In this document: in pieces, positions 1-8,199 of the stretch
Layout of the letters: each line of letters starts with the position of its first letter
Position numbering within the stretch: position 1 is the stretch's first letter
DNA from: a virus
Reading direction: 5' to 3' (one strand)
IMG/VR virus record: IMGVR_UViG_3300043419_000333
Span: 1 to 25,034 of that record
Length of the DNA stretch: 25,034 bases
Position numbers and translations under genes: made by a program
The notes under the pieces: generated by a model
The model's database searches: none
Seen by the model: the letters and a program-made list of their open reading frames with translations, nothing else
What the model was told of the DNA's origin: nothing

Positions 1-1739
1 GCGTTAGTTGTTCCACTCCCCCTAATAAACGCATCACCCATCACCTGCAAACGCTGACCGCTGTCGGTGGTTGTGCCAATCAATAAATTTCCTGTAGATG
101 CTGTTACTCTTAATCTTTCAGTACCACCAAAACTTACTCCTGTTCTTATCCCAATTGATTGAGAACCATCCTCTGGTTGCAAATAACCAATACCATTAGT
201 ACCCTGGTCAACACCTAATGTAATATTTGTAAATCTTGCCAAAGCAAGTTGGCAGAATATACCACCTGGTGTAAACAATAGACCTCTAATATTACCTTGT
301 CCATTAACATCTAAAGTTCTTATAGGTGTATTAGTCCCAATCCCCAACCTACTATTAGCAGCATCCCAAAACATCCCTGTTGATGAACTAAAAGTAACAT
401 CCCCATTTAATAGTGTTGTCCCCTGCACCTGCAAACGCTGACCGCCATCGGAATCAGTGCCAATTAAAACATTGTTAGTATTTCCTTTGAAAGTAATTGC
501 TCTTGCATTTAATCCACTATTAAAAATAGTAAAGTCAAATGTTGTACCAAAACCTGCCATACTCCACTTCTCAACACTGGATGCACTAAATGTAAAACCT
601 GCGTTCCAATTTGCTCCCGTTGCTGAACTATCAAAATACAATCTTGTTGTCGCTGCACTTGTTATTGCTAAAGCAACACGATGATTATTTACGGTTGTTA
701 TAGCAGTTATACTGAGTTTACCATTAGTGTTATCCCAAAACAGATTATTACTCCCCGTCTGACTATTCGTTCCATTCCAATATGCAACTTGTCCGGAAAC
801 ACCGCTACCCGTTATTCCGGCGGCGATTGTCCATGACCTATCAGCGGACAAATCGAATGTAGTTCCGTTGATGGTAAGTGTGCGTGTGGTTGGAACGGGT
901 GTGAATCCTAATGCGGTTGCTATTGTCTTGTTTTTCCAAAGTTGAGAACTTGATTCGTAGATTAGTGCCTCATTGTTTGCTACCGATGTAATGCTAACGT
1001 CATGGAGTTCATCCAATTCCCACCCGTTCATTACCTTCACATATATCTTGCCATTATTAGCATGAGCATACTCAACGTAACCGATTACTACAATATGACC
1101 TGCACCCGTTGGTTTGACCTTTGTAATCGCACCAGGTGTTGTAGGACTTAAATAAAGCACATCCCCATCAACCCAAGTTTCGCCTTGTAAGGAACCCGTT
1201 GTGTTGATGTTCTCAATCTGACCAACGCAAATGATGAACCCTTCTTGATTTGTTGGGATTGTTTCGGTAACAAGTCCAATTGTGTCAGCACTATTCGCAT
1301 CGTTATTCGCTTGAGCAAAAGCTACGGCTAACCTTTGCCCTTGCGCACCGCTTACCCTTACCGCTTGGTATGCTGCCTTTGTTAGTGTAGTATTCGGTGT
1401 AACTTTGTTCACAATCCTTGCAACCAAGTCAACACCATTCTTTAGGATAACGCTACCACCCTTTAAAGTTGTTTCGCTTGATCCAATCGTATTGTTCCAA
1501 CGTGTTGTACCAACTGCCGCCGTTCCCGTTGGTGTTGTATCAAGCGTTAACTGTCCGGCCGTCAATCCGAATTCGCCAAGGTTCACGTTAGTTGTTGCGC
1601 CGGTATACGGTACGTATACTAAACCTAAGCCGGATACTAAGCTTTTAAAAGAAGTTCCCGTAGTAGGATCTCCTACGAGTATTAGATCCGTAGAAGATAG
1701 TGCTCGACTATCTAACTGATTTATTTTTTTATTCGGCAT
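1..1739 (-). CDS. Tail fibre / receptor-binding protein, C-terminus cut by the window edge
   Basis: The minus strand is open from an ATG at 1739 to base 1, giving about 579 residues with no stop. The N-terminus (MPNKKINQLDSR) followed by a YVPYTGATTNVNLG motif is typical of Bacteroidota phage fibres that attach to the tail tip and project outward. The middle has an LSADRSWTIAAG stretch common in fibre shafts. The distal part carries two copies of an LIGT..D.GQRLQV unit. The start overlaps the end of the upstream gene by 11 bases, so the two are translationally coupled. The first ~47 codons share the TG/CA-poor composition of the structural block, while everything distal to about 1598 has ordinary composition. 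The gene therefore looks like a chimera with a conserved anchoring N-terminus and a swapped distal part. The cut end would hold the receptor-binding tip or a peptidase/chaperone domain. Confidence 0.85.
   Translation of the reverse strand, partial: MPNKKINQLDSRALSSTDLILVGDPTTGTSFKSLVSGLGLVYVPYTGATTNVNLGEFGLTAGQLTLDTTPTGTAAVGTTRWNNTIGSSETTLKGGSVILKNGVDLVARIVNKVTPNTTLTKAAYQAVRVSGAQGQRLAVAFAQANNDANSADTIGLVTETIPTNQEGFIICVGQIENINTTGSLQGETWVDGDVLYLSPTTPGAITKVKPTGAGHIVVIGYVEYAHANNGKIYVKVMNGWELDELHDVSITSVANNEALIYESSSQLWKNKTIATALGFTPVPTTRTLTINGTTFDLSADRSWTIAAGITGSGVSGQVAYWNGTNSQTGSNNLFWDNTNGKLSITAITTVNNHRVALAITSAATTRLYFDSSATGANWNAGFTFSASSVEKWSMAGFGTTFDFTIFNSGLNARAITFKGNTNNVLIGTDSDGGQRLQVQGTTLLNGDVTFSSSTGMFWDAANSRLGIGTNTPIRTLDVNGQGNIRGLLFTPGGIFCQLALARFTNITLGVDQGTNGIGYLQPEDGSQSIGIRTGVSFGGTERLRVTASTGNLLIGTTTDSGQRLQVMGDAFIRGSGTTN
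42..445 (-). repeat. Pair of repeats in the distal fibre gene
   Basis: An identical 20-base stretch occurs at 42-61 and 426-445 (same orientation, 384 bases apart). It encodes the QRLQV part of a repeated LIGT..D.GQRLQV motif. The surrounding codons are similar but diverged. Fibre genes often carry such units, and they can serve as sites for recombination that swaps tips. Confidence 0.7.
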
Positions 1740-2733
1740 ATATAAGTTTATCTGTGTTATTAATAAGGAAGTACTGCCCGTCCGCCCAGAGTAAGAAATT
1801 ACCTCCGTCGGTAGGTACCTGACATTTATTAGCGTCGAAGCGAGTAGATATATCTACCTTAACGGATACGCCAGCCGTTAAGTCTTGTAATTGATAATCC
1901 TTTATCTGCATAGGGTAATCGGTACCGATCTCCCACGAATGTTGAAAGCCGAAGTAATTAAGCATTGCTAGGAAATCTAAAGCTACAGAAGCCATATCGC
2001 TTTTAACTTCAAACTCGTTAGCTAGACTTCTATCCGCTATATCTAGAAGATCGAAAAAATAAAACGTAAAGCTATACGTAGCTAAACGATCCGTTAAACT
2101 TATACGACTAGTCTGGTTTAACTCTCCGAACATAGCCGGGTAGGTTACGTCTTCTCCGTCTAAGAACTCGTCGAAGGAGCCTATAAATACGTGGTTAATT
2201 TGTTTATGCGCCGTAGCTAATGCCTCTATCCTTCCTACGGTTTGCTTTAACGTTAACGTATCCGAAGCGTACTCCTCGAAGTTATAAGTACTAGGTACTT
2301 GGCAACGGTTAGCGTCGAAGCGTACGCCTATAGTTACGTCTACGGATACTCCGCACGTTAGATCCTGTAATTGATAGTCTACGATATTTAAAGCATACTC
2401 TTCGCCTACTTCCCAAGTAGTGTAGTCTACGTCTTTAAGAAGCGCTAAATAATCCTGAGCTACAGAGCTCATATCGCTAGTAACGTCCCAAACGTTTGCT
2501 AGCGACTTATTAGCGGTATCCATTAAGTCGAAAAAATAGAACGTAAAGTTATAGTTAGCTACTCTATCGGTTAGAGATACGTTCCCGTCCGGCTTTAATT
2601 CCGCAAATAGCGCAGGGTAGGTAACGTCGGTAGAATCTAAAAACTCGTCGGGTGCTCCGATAAAGAAATGATTAATCTGCCGATGGCTTAGCGCTAACTC
2701 CTCTAACCTTGATATGATTTCCTTTAGTGTCAT
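1729..2733 (-). CDS. Structural protein made of two tandem ~155-residue modules (tail completion-like)
   Basis: The 334-residue product is an internal duplication. Residues ~1-160 and ~161-310 align along their length. Shared pieces are TLK..I.R.E.LA..H.QINH, FIG..DEFLD..DVTYPA, an SLTDR segment, FTFYFFDL, a DYQLQDLT.GVSV segment and RFDAN.CQVP. Each module has the mixed alpha/beta look of a small phage neck, tail-terminator or baseplate protein, but I cannot assign a named family. It lies between the connector-like gene and the fibre, with which it overlaps by 11 bases, so a role at the head-tail joint or baseplate is plausible. A unique ~25-residue C-terminal tail follows the second module. 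The ATG at 2733 directly precedes the first repeat. Confidence 0.75.
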   Translation of the reverse strand: MTLKEIISRLEELALSHRQINHFFIGAPDEFLDSTDVTYPALFAELKPDGNVSLTDRVANYNFTFYFFDLMDTANKSLANVWDVTSDMSSVAQDYLALLKDVDYTTWEVGEEYALNIVDYQLQDLTCGVSVDVTIGVRFDANRCQVPSTYNFEEYASDTLTLKQTVGRIEALATAHKQINHVFIGSFDEFLDGEDVTYPAMFGELNQTSRISLTDRLATYSFTFYFFDLLDIADRSLANEFEVKSDMASVALDFLAMLNYFGFQHSWEIGTDYPMQIKDYQLQDLTAGVSVKVDISTRFDANKCQVPTDGGNFLLWADGQYFLINNTDKLIYAE

Positions 2734-2799
2734 TCTTTTTTTCCTGTGTCGCTAAGAAGAGGCGTAGTTTTATTAGGTTTTTTTTACTTATGTTTTTAC

Positions 2800-3399
2800 T
2801 CATATATAAAATGGATCGTTACTATTATAACCTGCCGGAGGTCGCTTATTTAAAGAGTAATCATCCGGAGGCATTTCCGTTTCGTTACCTAAGTATATAG
2901 GAATCGTATAAGAGGTACGATCAGGGTAGACGGTATCTACTCCGGCTACGAAAGTTACGTACTCCGGAAACTTCTCGTTACCGTACTCTATTAGGTACAT
3001 TCTAGCGCGGTTTACGTAATGCTCCGCTCTAGATTTATACTTAGCTACGATACTATACATTTCCGACATACTAGGCTGCGTAGCGTTATCTACCGTTTTC
3101 TGCGATACTCCTTTATTCCAAAACTGATAATTTAAACCCTCGGGAAGTTCGCTCATTACGTAGTTACAGATAGCCATTATTAGGTAGTTATCCATTAGAT
3201 CTTTATAATCTCCTGCTAACGTACCGGCGGCTATATCCGATAGAATTTTATTATAGAGAGTAGAGCCGAGGAGAGGCATAATATAAAGATCTTGTACGGC
3301 TTTAATCTCCGGGTATATAAGTTTATCGTCTACGTTGTCGTGTAGCGACATACGCTCTTTAACGACGCTAGGAAGGATTATATAAGTAACTGTTGGCAT
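2800..3399 (-). CDS. Head-tail connector-like protein
   Basis: This 199-residue protein has an all-helical central part and a PLLGSTLYNKIL motif near residue 45. It is followed by YNYVMSE-like and AEHYVNRARMYLIEYG helices. The pattern matches conserved Bacteroidota phage proteins found beside portal genes (possibly the DUF6712 family, from memory), which resemble gp6-type adaptors in size and helical content. It starts directly after the portal stop codon (3400), which supports a role in the neck. The C-terminus (residues ~160-199) is Pro/Tyr-rich and probably extended. The assignment to connector rests on position and helical pattern, not on a catalytic motif. Confidence 0.6.
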   Translation of the reverse strand: MPTVTYIILPSVVKERMSLHDNVDDKLIYPEIKAVQDLYIMPLLGSTLYNKILSDIAAGTLAGDYKDLMDNYLIMAICNYVMSELPEGLNYQFWNKGVSQKTVDNATQPSMSEMYSIVAKYKSRAEHYVNRARMYLIEYGNEKFPEYVTFVAGVDTVYPDRTSYTIPIYLGNETEMPPDDYSLNKRPPAGYNSNDPFYI

Positions 3400-5427
3400 C
3401 TATTTATTTTTTATAACTACGTTTTTAATCCACGCGTGACGGCAGTGAAACTCTACTACGCCGCTATTATTCCAAAACCCTCCGGCTCTAGTAAATACCG
3501 AGTACCCTAGTCTTTCGGATAGTCTTTGTATATCTTGTCTAGTAAATAATCTCGTTTTAGAGATAGATACCATACGACGGCAGAAAGGACGCGACGTAGG
3601 AAGCAGCTCGGGGCCAGCTACGTCGCTTCTCTTCTCGTAGGAGTATAATACCTTAATCTCGGGTAGAACAGTCTTAGGCAGCCTCTCCGTTATCTTACGG
3701 ATTACTTTACCGCCTTCGGTTAAAGGAAGTATTACGCCGGACTTCGTAAGAGATTCTATAATATCGTTTACGATAGCCTTCTCGTATTTTAAAGCTTCGG
3801 CTATTTTATCGTTAGTTAGATCCGGCTGCTTTTTAAGTAACTCTAGTATCTTAGCCTCTCTCTCCGTATATTCTCCTACTACGGCGAAGGTTTGACGCAT
3901 GTCCTCGTCATCTCCTAGATATACCTCCGATTTAATTACGGTATAGTTAGCTCGATCTTCTCCGAACTCTAGAAACATATCCGCTATATACTCGTCTTCT
4001 TCGTCTTCGCTAAAAGCTTGATCGTTAGTACTAGGATTATCGTCTAACCCGAGGTACTGATTTATTTGATCGTTCGTAAACCCGTAAGCCTGTAACTGTA
4101 TCGCGCTCTGAGCCTTCGTTAACTTACCTTGACTAAATAAGCGGACGATCCTCATTAGATTTTGCTGCTGCCTTCCGGATAACTGTACTAGCTTCTCGTT
4201 ACCTAAAGACTGAGCTACTACTTGCGCCGTAGGTTCTATTCCGTACTTCGAAGGATCTATACCTAACTTTTCTAGTATCCATTCTTTAGGTATAAGCTCC
4301 TTAAACTGTACCGGATCTAATTCGATTCCTACCGGTTCTACGTCTTTAATCTTATACTCCGCTTCTACTCCGGCTACGCTAGAAAAATAACCTACGATTT
4401 CTTCTATCTGTTTTTGCTTATGCGTTACGTACGTATTTTTAAATATTTCGTACGCCGTTTTTAATTCGCTTGCATTGCCGAGCTTTCCCTCCTGCTGTAT
4501 ACCAAATAGGAGTGGATGCGTAATATTATGCCCGGAGAAGATGTTATTTGTTATAAGATTATCTACTCCGGAGAAATCTTCTTTAGTAAGATCCGAAGCG
4601 CCTAGATCGTCTACGGTAGGCTTCTTAGCCGGATCGTTATTAAATCCGATTAAGAGCTTTTTACCTTCCGCTCCGGTAGCGGCGTTTTCTAGACGCGCTT
4701 GTATCTTAGCCTTCTTCTGTTCTTCCGGCTCTCCGTTATAAAAGTTAATAAACTTCGAAGAGCTAAAGCCGGTTTTCGCGTTCGTTAAAGTATGCCTAGA
4801 TACTTCTATGTCGGACTCTACCCAATTACAAGCGGCTACCCAAGACGGGAGAGCGTATGGAGCTTTACCGCAGCGATACTCCTTATAGTAAAAAATAGAG
4901 GTTTCAGCTATACCCGGACGAAACTTAGGGTAACTAGTTTCCGGTTTTAGCATATTATTATTCCACTCTTTTTTATAGTAGAAGGTATTATTATACTCGT
5001 TAGTACGCATCCGCTCGTAAGCGATATGGTAGTAATTATAACCTCCGGCTAACTTAGGTATAACTTGAAAATATACGCCTCCGAAATTCTCTATATCGAG
5101 GCAGGCTAATTTCATTAATTGATCCCAGCTCTGCGATTCGTTAGCCTTCTTTAAGAATATTTCCCCGGCTGGATCTTCAGACTTTAAGCCATTACCGAGT
5201 ATGTAAACACACTTACCGTTGATGATAGCGTTGTGTTTAGCGGATTTATTGTATAACCAAAGTAGGTAGGTCGGGTAGTCGTTTCGATCTCCGAAAGGTA
5301 TATAATCATAGCCTCGTTTTTCTTGCATTAAAGGTATACGACTATCGGCAAAGTCTTGCGACTTTACCTCTATTAAATCGCCTTCGAAATTAACCGGCGT
5401 ATCCTTTATATGTCGTCGTTGGTTCAT
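3400..5427 (-). CDS. Portal protein with winged-helix insert and MuF-like C-terminus
   Basis: The 675-residue protein starts with a portal-type domain (roughly residues 20-450): YIPFGDRNDYP, then an LYNKSAKHNAIINGK helix, a LENFGGVYFQV-like segment and an aromatic-rich wing. The core HPLLFGIQQEGKLGNASEL segment is shared by Bacteroidota phage portals. Portals form the dodecameric DNA gate at one capsid vertex. Residues ~520-585 look like a winged helix (ILELLKKQPDLTNDKIAEAL). Residues ~590-675 hold SRPFCRRM, DIQRLSERLGYSVFTRAGGFW and FHCRHAW, a C-terminal block that resembles MuF-type head morphogenesis domains. The start overlaps the end of the upstream 126-residue gene by 38 bases. The region near 4470-4560 has more ordinary TG/CA content than its surroundings. 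Confidence 0.85.
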   Translation of the reverse strand: MNQRRHIKDTPVNFEGDLIEVKSQDFADSRIPLMQEKRGYDYIPFGDRNDYPTYLLWLYNKSAKHNAIINGKCVYILGNGLKSEDPAGEIFLKKANESQSWDQLMKLACLDIENFGGVYFQVIPKLAGGYNYYHIAYERMRTNEYNNTFYYKKEWNNNMLKPETSYPKFRPGIAETSIFYYKEYRCGKAPYALPSWVAACNWVESDIEVSRHTLTNAKTGFSSSKFINFYNGEPEEQKKAKIQARLENAATGAEGKKLLIGFNNDPAKKPTVDDLGASDLTKEDFSGVDNLITNNIFSGHNITHPLLFGIQQEGKLGNASELKTAYEIFKNTYVTHKQKQIEEIVGYFSSVAGVEAEYKIKDVEPVGIELDPVQFKELIPKEWILEKLGIDPSKYGIEPTAQVVAQSLGNEKLVQLSGRQQQNLMRIVRLFSQGKLTKAQSAIQLQAYGFTNDQINQYLGLDDNPSTNDQAFSEDEEDEYIADMFLEFGEDRANYTVIKSEVYLGDDEDMRQTFAVVGEYTEREAKILELLKKQPDLTNDKIAEALKYEKAIVNDIIESLTKSGVILPLTEGGKVIRKITERLPKTVLPEIKVLYSYEKRSDVAGPELLPTSRPFCRRMVSISKTRLFTRQDIQRLSERLGYSVFTRAGGFWNNSGVVEFHCRHAWIKNVVIKNK

Positions 5428-5770
5428 ATCCTTGTTGTATTAAATTAGTAGCAGGGTTTAGAAGCATTTTACCGCACTCTACTAAATTTAATCCGGTAGG
5501 ATTAGTATTAGTAGAACTAGCCTGCTCGTAAACCTCGTAGCTATATTGACCTGCCTGCGCAGAAGCGAAAAGCGTTATAGTATTAAAGCTATATATATTT
5601 ATTCTATCCGGATAACTAGACGTATCGCTAGTACTATTAACGATCTGTTTATATACTACCTTAGTCGATACGTTAGTAAATACGAAAAGATAGTAAGCGT
5701 TAACGAGCGTAGTAGATTCGTTAAGCGTTACTAAAGTATCGGACTGTTGACCTATAGTATATACGATCAT
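5390..5770 (-). CDS. Small beta-rich virion protein of unknown function
   Basis: The 126-residue product is rich in Thr, Ser, Tyr and Val and alternates polar and hydrophobic residues, as a beta-sandwich would. A typical stretch is GQYSYEVYEQASS. It lies directly upstream of the portal gene and overlaps its start by 38 bases. The 3' end therefore encodes both a PTTTYKGYAG-like tail and, in another frame, the portal N-terminus. I do not recognise a named family. Similar small ORFs sit next to portal genes in Bacteroidota phages and may be decoration or head-fibre proteins. No signal peptide or membrane segment is visible. Confidence 0.6.
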   Translation of the reverse strand: MIVYTIGQQSDTLVTLNESTTLVNAYYLFVFTNVSTKVVYKQIVNSTSDTSSYPDRINIYSFNTITLFASAQAGQYSYEVYEQASSTNTNPTGLNLVECGKMLLNPATNLIQQGYEPTTTYKGYAG

Positions 5771-5806
5771 TATACTATAGTGGCAAAAAACGCGATTTTG
5801 TTTAAT

Positions 5807-5834
5807 AAAAAAAGGGTACCGATATCGATACCCC
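5807..5834 (-). terminator. Intrinsic terminator after the 170-aa gene
   Basis: Read on the minus strand, a GGGGTATCGATATCGGTACC hairpin closing on CC is followed by seven T residues. It lies 26 bases past the stop of the 170-residue gene and before the 126-residue gene. It could limit transcription of the portal genes relative to the capsid genes. Confidence 0.75.
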
Positions 5835-5859
5835 TAATTTATAAGCCCACGAAGAAAAG

Positions 5860-6372
5860 TTATGTAAGAAGAGTAGCTAGAGTAGCGTCATTAACTTCGT
5901 ATGCGAGATTCTTCTCGTCACCTTCGAAAGTTAACTCATACCCGTTACGATCTGCTAGTACCTTACCCGTCTTAGCGGCGGCGGTAGTAAGCGTTAAGCC
6001 GTAATCGGAGCCGTACATCCAATTAACGCTATTCTCATCTACGATAACAAATATTAACCTATTCTGCGCGAGAAGGAATAACTCATTCCTTACGGCAGTA
6101 GTCATATTGTTAATCGGAAATTTAATAGTCTGTTTATTGCTAAGCGTACCCATTTCGCGTGACGCGGTTAGAGCTTCATCTCCTTCGCCGGTATGCGCTA
6201 TTAGATTATACTTTTTAAATGTCTTAGTAGAAGCCTTAGTAATAGCTGTAACTAGTCCTGCGGTCTGGGTAAAAGAGGTTACGTTTTCGAACTCAATAAC
6301 GTATATTTCTTTTACACCGCCGTAATTAAGGCGGCAGTCTAAGTTATATCCGGTTGTTAGTGCGCAAGGCAT
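5860..6372 (-). CDS. Virion protein next to the capsid gene, possible tail-tube-like protein
   Basis: This 170-residue protein starts MPCALTTGYNLDCRLNYGGVKEIYV. A Cys-containing TTGY.LDCR..YGGVKE N-terminus recurs in Bacteroidota phage genomes next to the major capsid gene. The rest alternates beta strands (YVIEFENV, KKYNLIAHTGEG, YELTFEGDEKN) and is compatible with a tube- or decoration-type beta fold. The gene follows the capsid gene by 49 bases and is closed by a terminator at 5807-5834, so it should be expressed strongly together with the capsid. Tail tube is the best functional guess because no other tube gene is obvious. It is not proven by any motif. Confidence 0.6.
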   Translation of the reverse strand: MPCALTTGYNLDCRLNYGGVKEIYVIEFENVTSFTQTAGLVTAITKASTKTFKKYNLIAHTGEGDEALTASREMGTLSNKQTIKFPINNMTTAVRNELFLLAQNRLIFVIVDENSVNWMYGSDYGLTLTTAAAKTGKVLADRNGYELTFEGDEKNLAYEVNDATLATLLT

Positions 6373-6421
6373 AATATTATATTTTAAGTTAGGGCGGATT
6401 AACTCATCCGCCCATTGTTAT

Positions 6422-7420
6422 TTACCCGAGATACAGAACGTTGTTAGCCTGACGAGCTACGTGAGCCGCGATAGTGAAAATATGCTTTACAAACATATCC
6501 TCTCTATTATTCGCGATCTTATTAATCTCCATCTTATTAATGTCCGCTACGAGGTCGGTACACCAGATAAGATTAGAAGGAAGAGCGGCTACGATACAAT
6601 TCTCGGGAAGCGGTACAAATTTAATTTCGATACCGTTATAGAAATACTTATCAGCTTTAATATCTACAGAGAAAAGATCGCGGTAAGTTGCGCTTACGTT
6701 AAAGATATTAATAAACTGCTTATGAGAGTAAGGAGCGTAGAAGTAAGGCTTTTCGGTTTGAGCTAAAACTACCGCAGGAATAGCGGCGTAAACTTTGCCA
6801 TACTCTGTAGCTACGTTAGAGCTAGAGATTGTAGTACCAGCTACTTTAACGCGAAGCCCGAGAGCGCCACCGTTATAAATCATCTTAGCTACTACACCGT
6901 CGAACTGAGTAGCCGTCTGAGCTGCTGCCCATGTTTGTTCGGCGGCTCCAACTTGGTTATTAGCGGTACCGGCGGTAAGCGCGGCGATAGCTGTCTTAGT
7001 AGCGGCGGTAACACCGGTCCACCATTTGCTTTCTGCGTCGAGAGATACCTCTTTACCGTAAGCTGCCATAACGGTACGCTCGAACTCGGTGCTCATAATT
7101 TCCCAAGCGCCGGGCTTCATTGACCTCTTAAAGCGAGAAGGACGGAGTACGTTAGGATCAAACTCGTGGTAAAACATTACCTTAGTAGGGGTAACTGCGG
7201 TATCAACGAGAGTAAAGGTACCAGCCGAAGTTGGTGCGCCGGAGGCGTAAGCTTGCAAGCTTACAATATTAGTATTTTCGGTAAAGATAGTTTCGTTCTT
7301 AACGTCGGTTTCGAACGATACTAAATTGTCAGCAACTGTTTTGTTTTCAAACAGAAGCTCCTCGAGAATGGGCTCATAGGCTTTGCCTCTGATGTCCACG
7401 ATTGTTGCAGAAATTGCCAT
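6422..7420 (-). CDS. Major capsid protein
   Basis: The 332-residue product has the size and composition of an HK97-fold major capsid protein. Supporting segments are an N-arm (PILEELLFENKTVADN), a long Ala/Thr-rich central part (residues ~120-190), a YFYAPYSHKQFINIFNVSATYRD-like segment and a C-terminal HIFTIAAHVARQANNVLYLG end. The context agrees: XkdF-type protease and scaffold-like genes come just before it, and a small virion gene with a terminator follows. The first ~34 codons use GCA, ACA, GTG and CTG freely, while most of the remainder avoids TG and CA. This makes a sharp local exception at about 7319-7441. Confidence 0.85.
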   Translation of the reverse strand: MAISATIVDIRGKAYEPILEELLFENKTVADNLVSFETDVKNETIFTENTNIVSLQAYASGAPTSAGTFTLVDTAVTPTKVMFYHEFDPNVLRPSRFKRSMKPGAWEIMSTEFERTVMAAYGKEVSLDAESKWWTGVTAATKTAIAALTAGTANNQVGAAEQTWAAAQTATQFDGVVAKMIYNGGALGLRVKVAGTTISSSNVATEYGKVYAAIPAVVLAQTEKPYFYAPYSHKQFINIFNVSATYRDLFSVDIKADKYFYNGIEIKFVPLPENCIVAALPSNLIWCTDLVADINKMEINKIANNREDMFVKHIFTIAAHVARQANNVLYLG

Positions 7421-7422
7421 TG

Positions 7423-7596
7423 TTATTTGTTTTTAGATTTTGAAATTTTAACCTCTTTCTCTTCCTCGATATCGTCCGGAAACCTACTTTTAAGGTGTTC
7501 TAGTTGATCTTGAGTTAGATTTGATTCGTTAGTAAACGGATTAGAACGAGGACCATACGCCCAGATTTCTACGCCGTCTTTTATTTTTAAAGCCAT
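7423..7596 (-). CDS. Small conserved phage protein between scaffold and capsid genes (57 aa)
   Basis: An ATG at 7596 opens a 57-residue frame ending in TAA just two bases before the capsid start codon. The product begins MALKIKDGVEIWAYGPRSNP and ends in a charged, Lys-rich tail (EEEKEVKISKSKNK). It is separated by five bases from the upstream scaffold-like gene, so it fits tightly in the head operon. Similar very short ORFs occur before capsid genes in Bacteroidota phages, but no function is known to me. It may be a head accessory or a translational leader for the capsid gene. Confidence 0.7.
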   Translation of the reverse strand: MALKIKDGVEIWAYGPRSNPFTNESNLTQDQLEHLKSRFPDDIEEEKEVKISKSKNK

Positions 7597-7601
7597 TTTA
7601 T

Positions 7602-8168
7602 TTATCCTTTTTGTGCGCGAAATTTCTCGAGTGGAGTCATTTCTTCAAAGTTTTTAGATTGCTCTTTCGGAGCTTCGATACTATTATTAGCGATCTTTTC
7701 TACTAGAGAAAACATTTGCTTTAAAGACTCCTGCTGTACGGCGATAGTCTTAGCCTGATCTTCTACTACTTTTTTAAGATCGTTAACTCCGTTTTCGATA
7801 GCGCTAAACATTCCGGGGAGTTTCTTCATTGCTTCTACTTCGATTTCTACCGCCGGAGCCTCTCCGTTAGCTTCCTTTACTTCGGTAATAAGTCCGCCGC
7901 TTACCATAATTACTTTACCGTTTTCGAGTTCGTGCATTCCGTCCGGAGCCGGAGCGCCGTCTAGAGTTACGGATCCGCCTACTTCGAGTTTATCGATAGA
8001 AACTACGGAGCCAGATTTAAGCTTATAGTCTTCAAACTTAGACTCTACGCCGGACTTAGGCGCAACGTTAGGAGCCATTTCTCCGGAAGCCGGAATAACG
8101 GGTTGAGGTGGAACCATGCTACCGAATAGCATAGACTTTATTGTTTCGATTGCTTCTCTAGTAGACAT
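7602..8168 (-). CDS. Capsid scaffold-like protein
   Basis: The 188-residue protein has three parts. An N-terminal segment is rich in Pro and Gly. A compact beta module at residues ~50-105 reads YKLKSGSVVSIDKLEVGG, then DGAPAPDGMHEL and GKVIMVSGGLITEV. A predicted coiled coil follows at residues ~115-165 (VNDLKKVVEDQAKTIAVQQ), and the tail is polar (TPLEKFRAQKG). A soluble coiled-coil protein between the prohead protease and the major capsid gene is the usual signature of a scaffold, which nucleates procapsid assembly and is removed by the protease. The beta module recurs in Bacteroidota phage genes at this place. The role rests on position and architecture. Confidence 0.7.
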   Translation of the reverse strand: MSTREAIETIKSMLFGSMVPPQPVIPASGEMAPNVAPKSGVESKFEDYKLKSGSVVSIDKLEVGGSVTLDGAPAPDGMHELENGKVIMVSGGLITEVKEANGEAPAVEIEVEAMKKLPGMFSAIENGVNDLKKVVEDQAKTIAVQQESLKQMFSLVEKIANNSIEAPKEQSKNFEEMTPLEKFRAQKG

Positions 8169-8199
8169 AATTAGAATATTTTAAAATAAGTGGTAGTTT

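Noticed and set aside
1405-1719. Plus-strand open frame over the fibre start
   Set aside because: It is antisense to a fibre frame that is open for the whole 1.7 kb and has clear protein motifs; the plus product is a low-complexity Val/Pro/Thr sequence.
1-1739. Diversity-generating retroelement target in the fibre
   Set aside because: There is no reverse transcriptase, template repeat or adenine-biased variable region in the window, and the two 20-base repeats are ordinary fibre motif copies.
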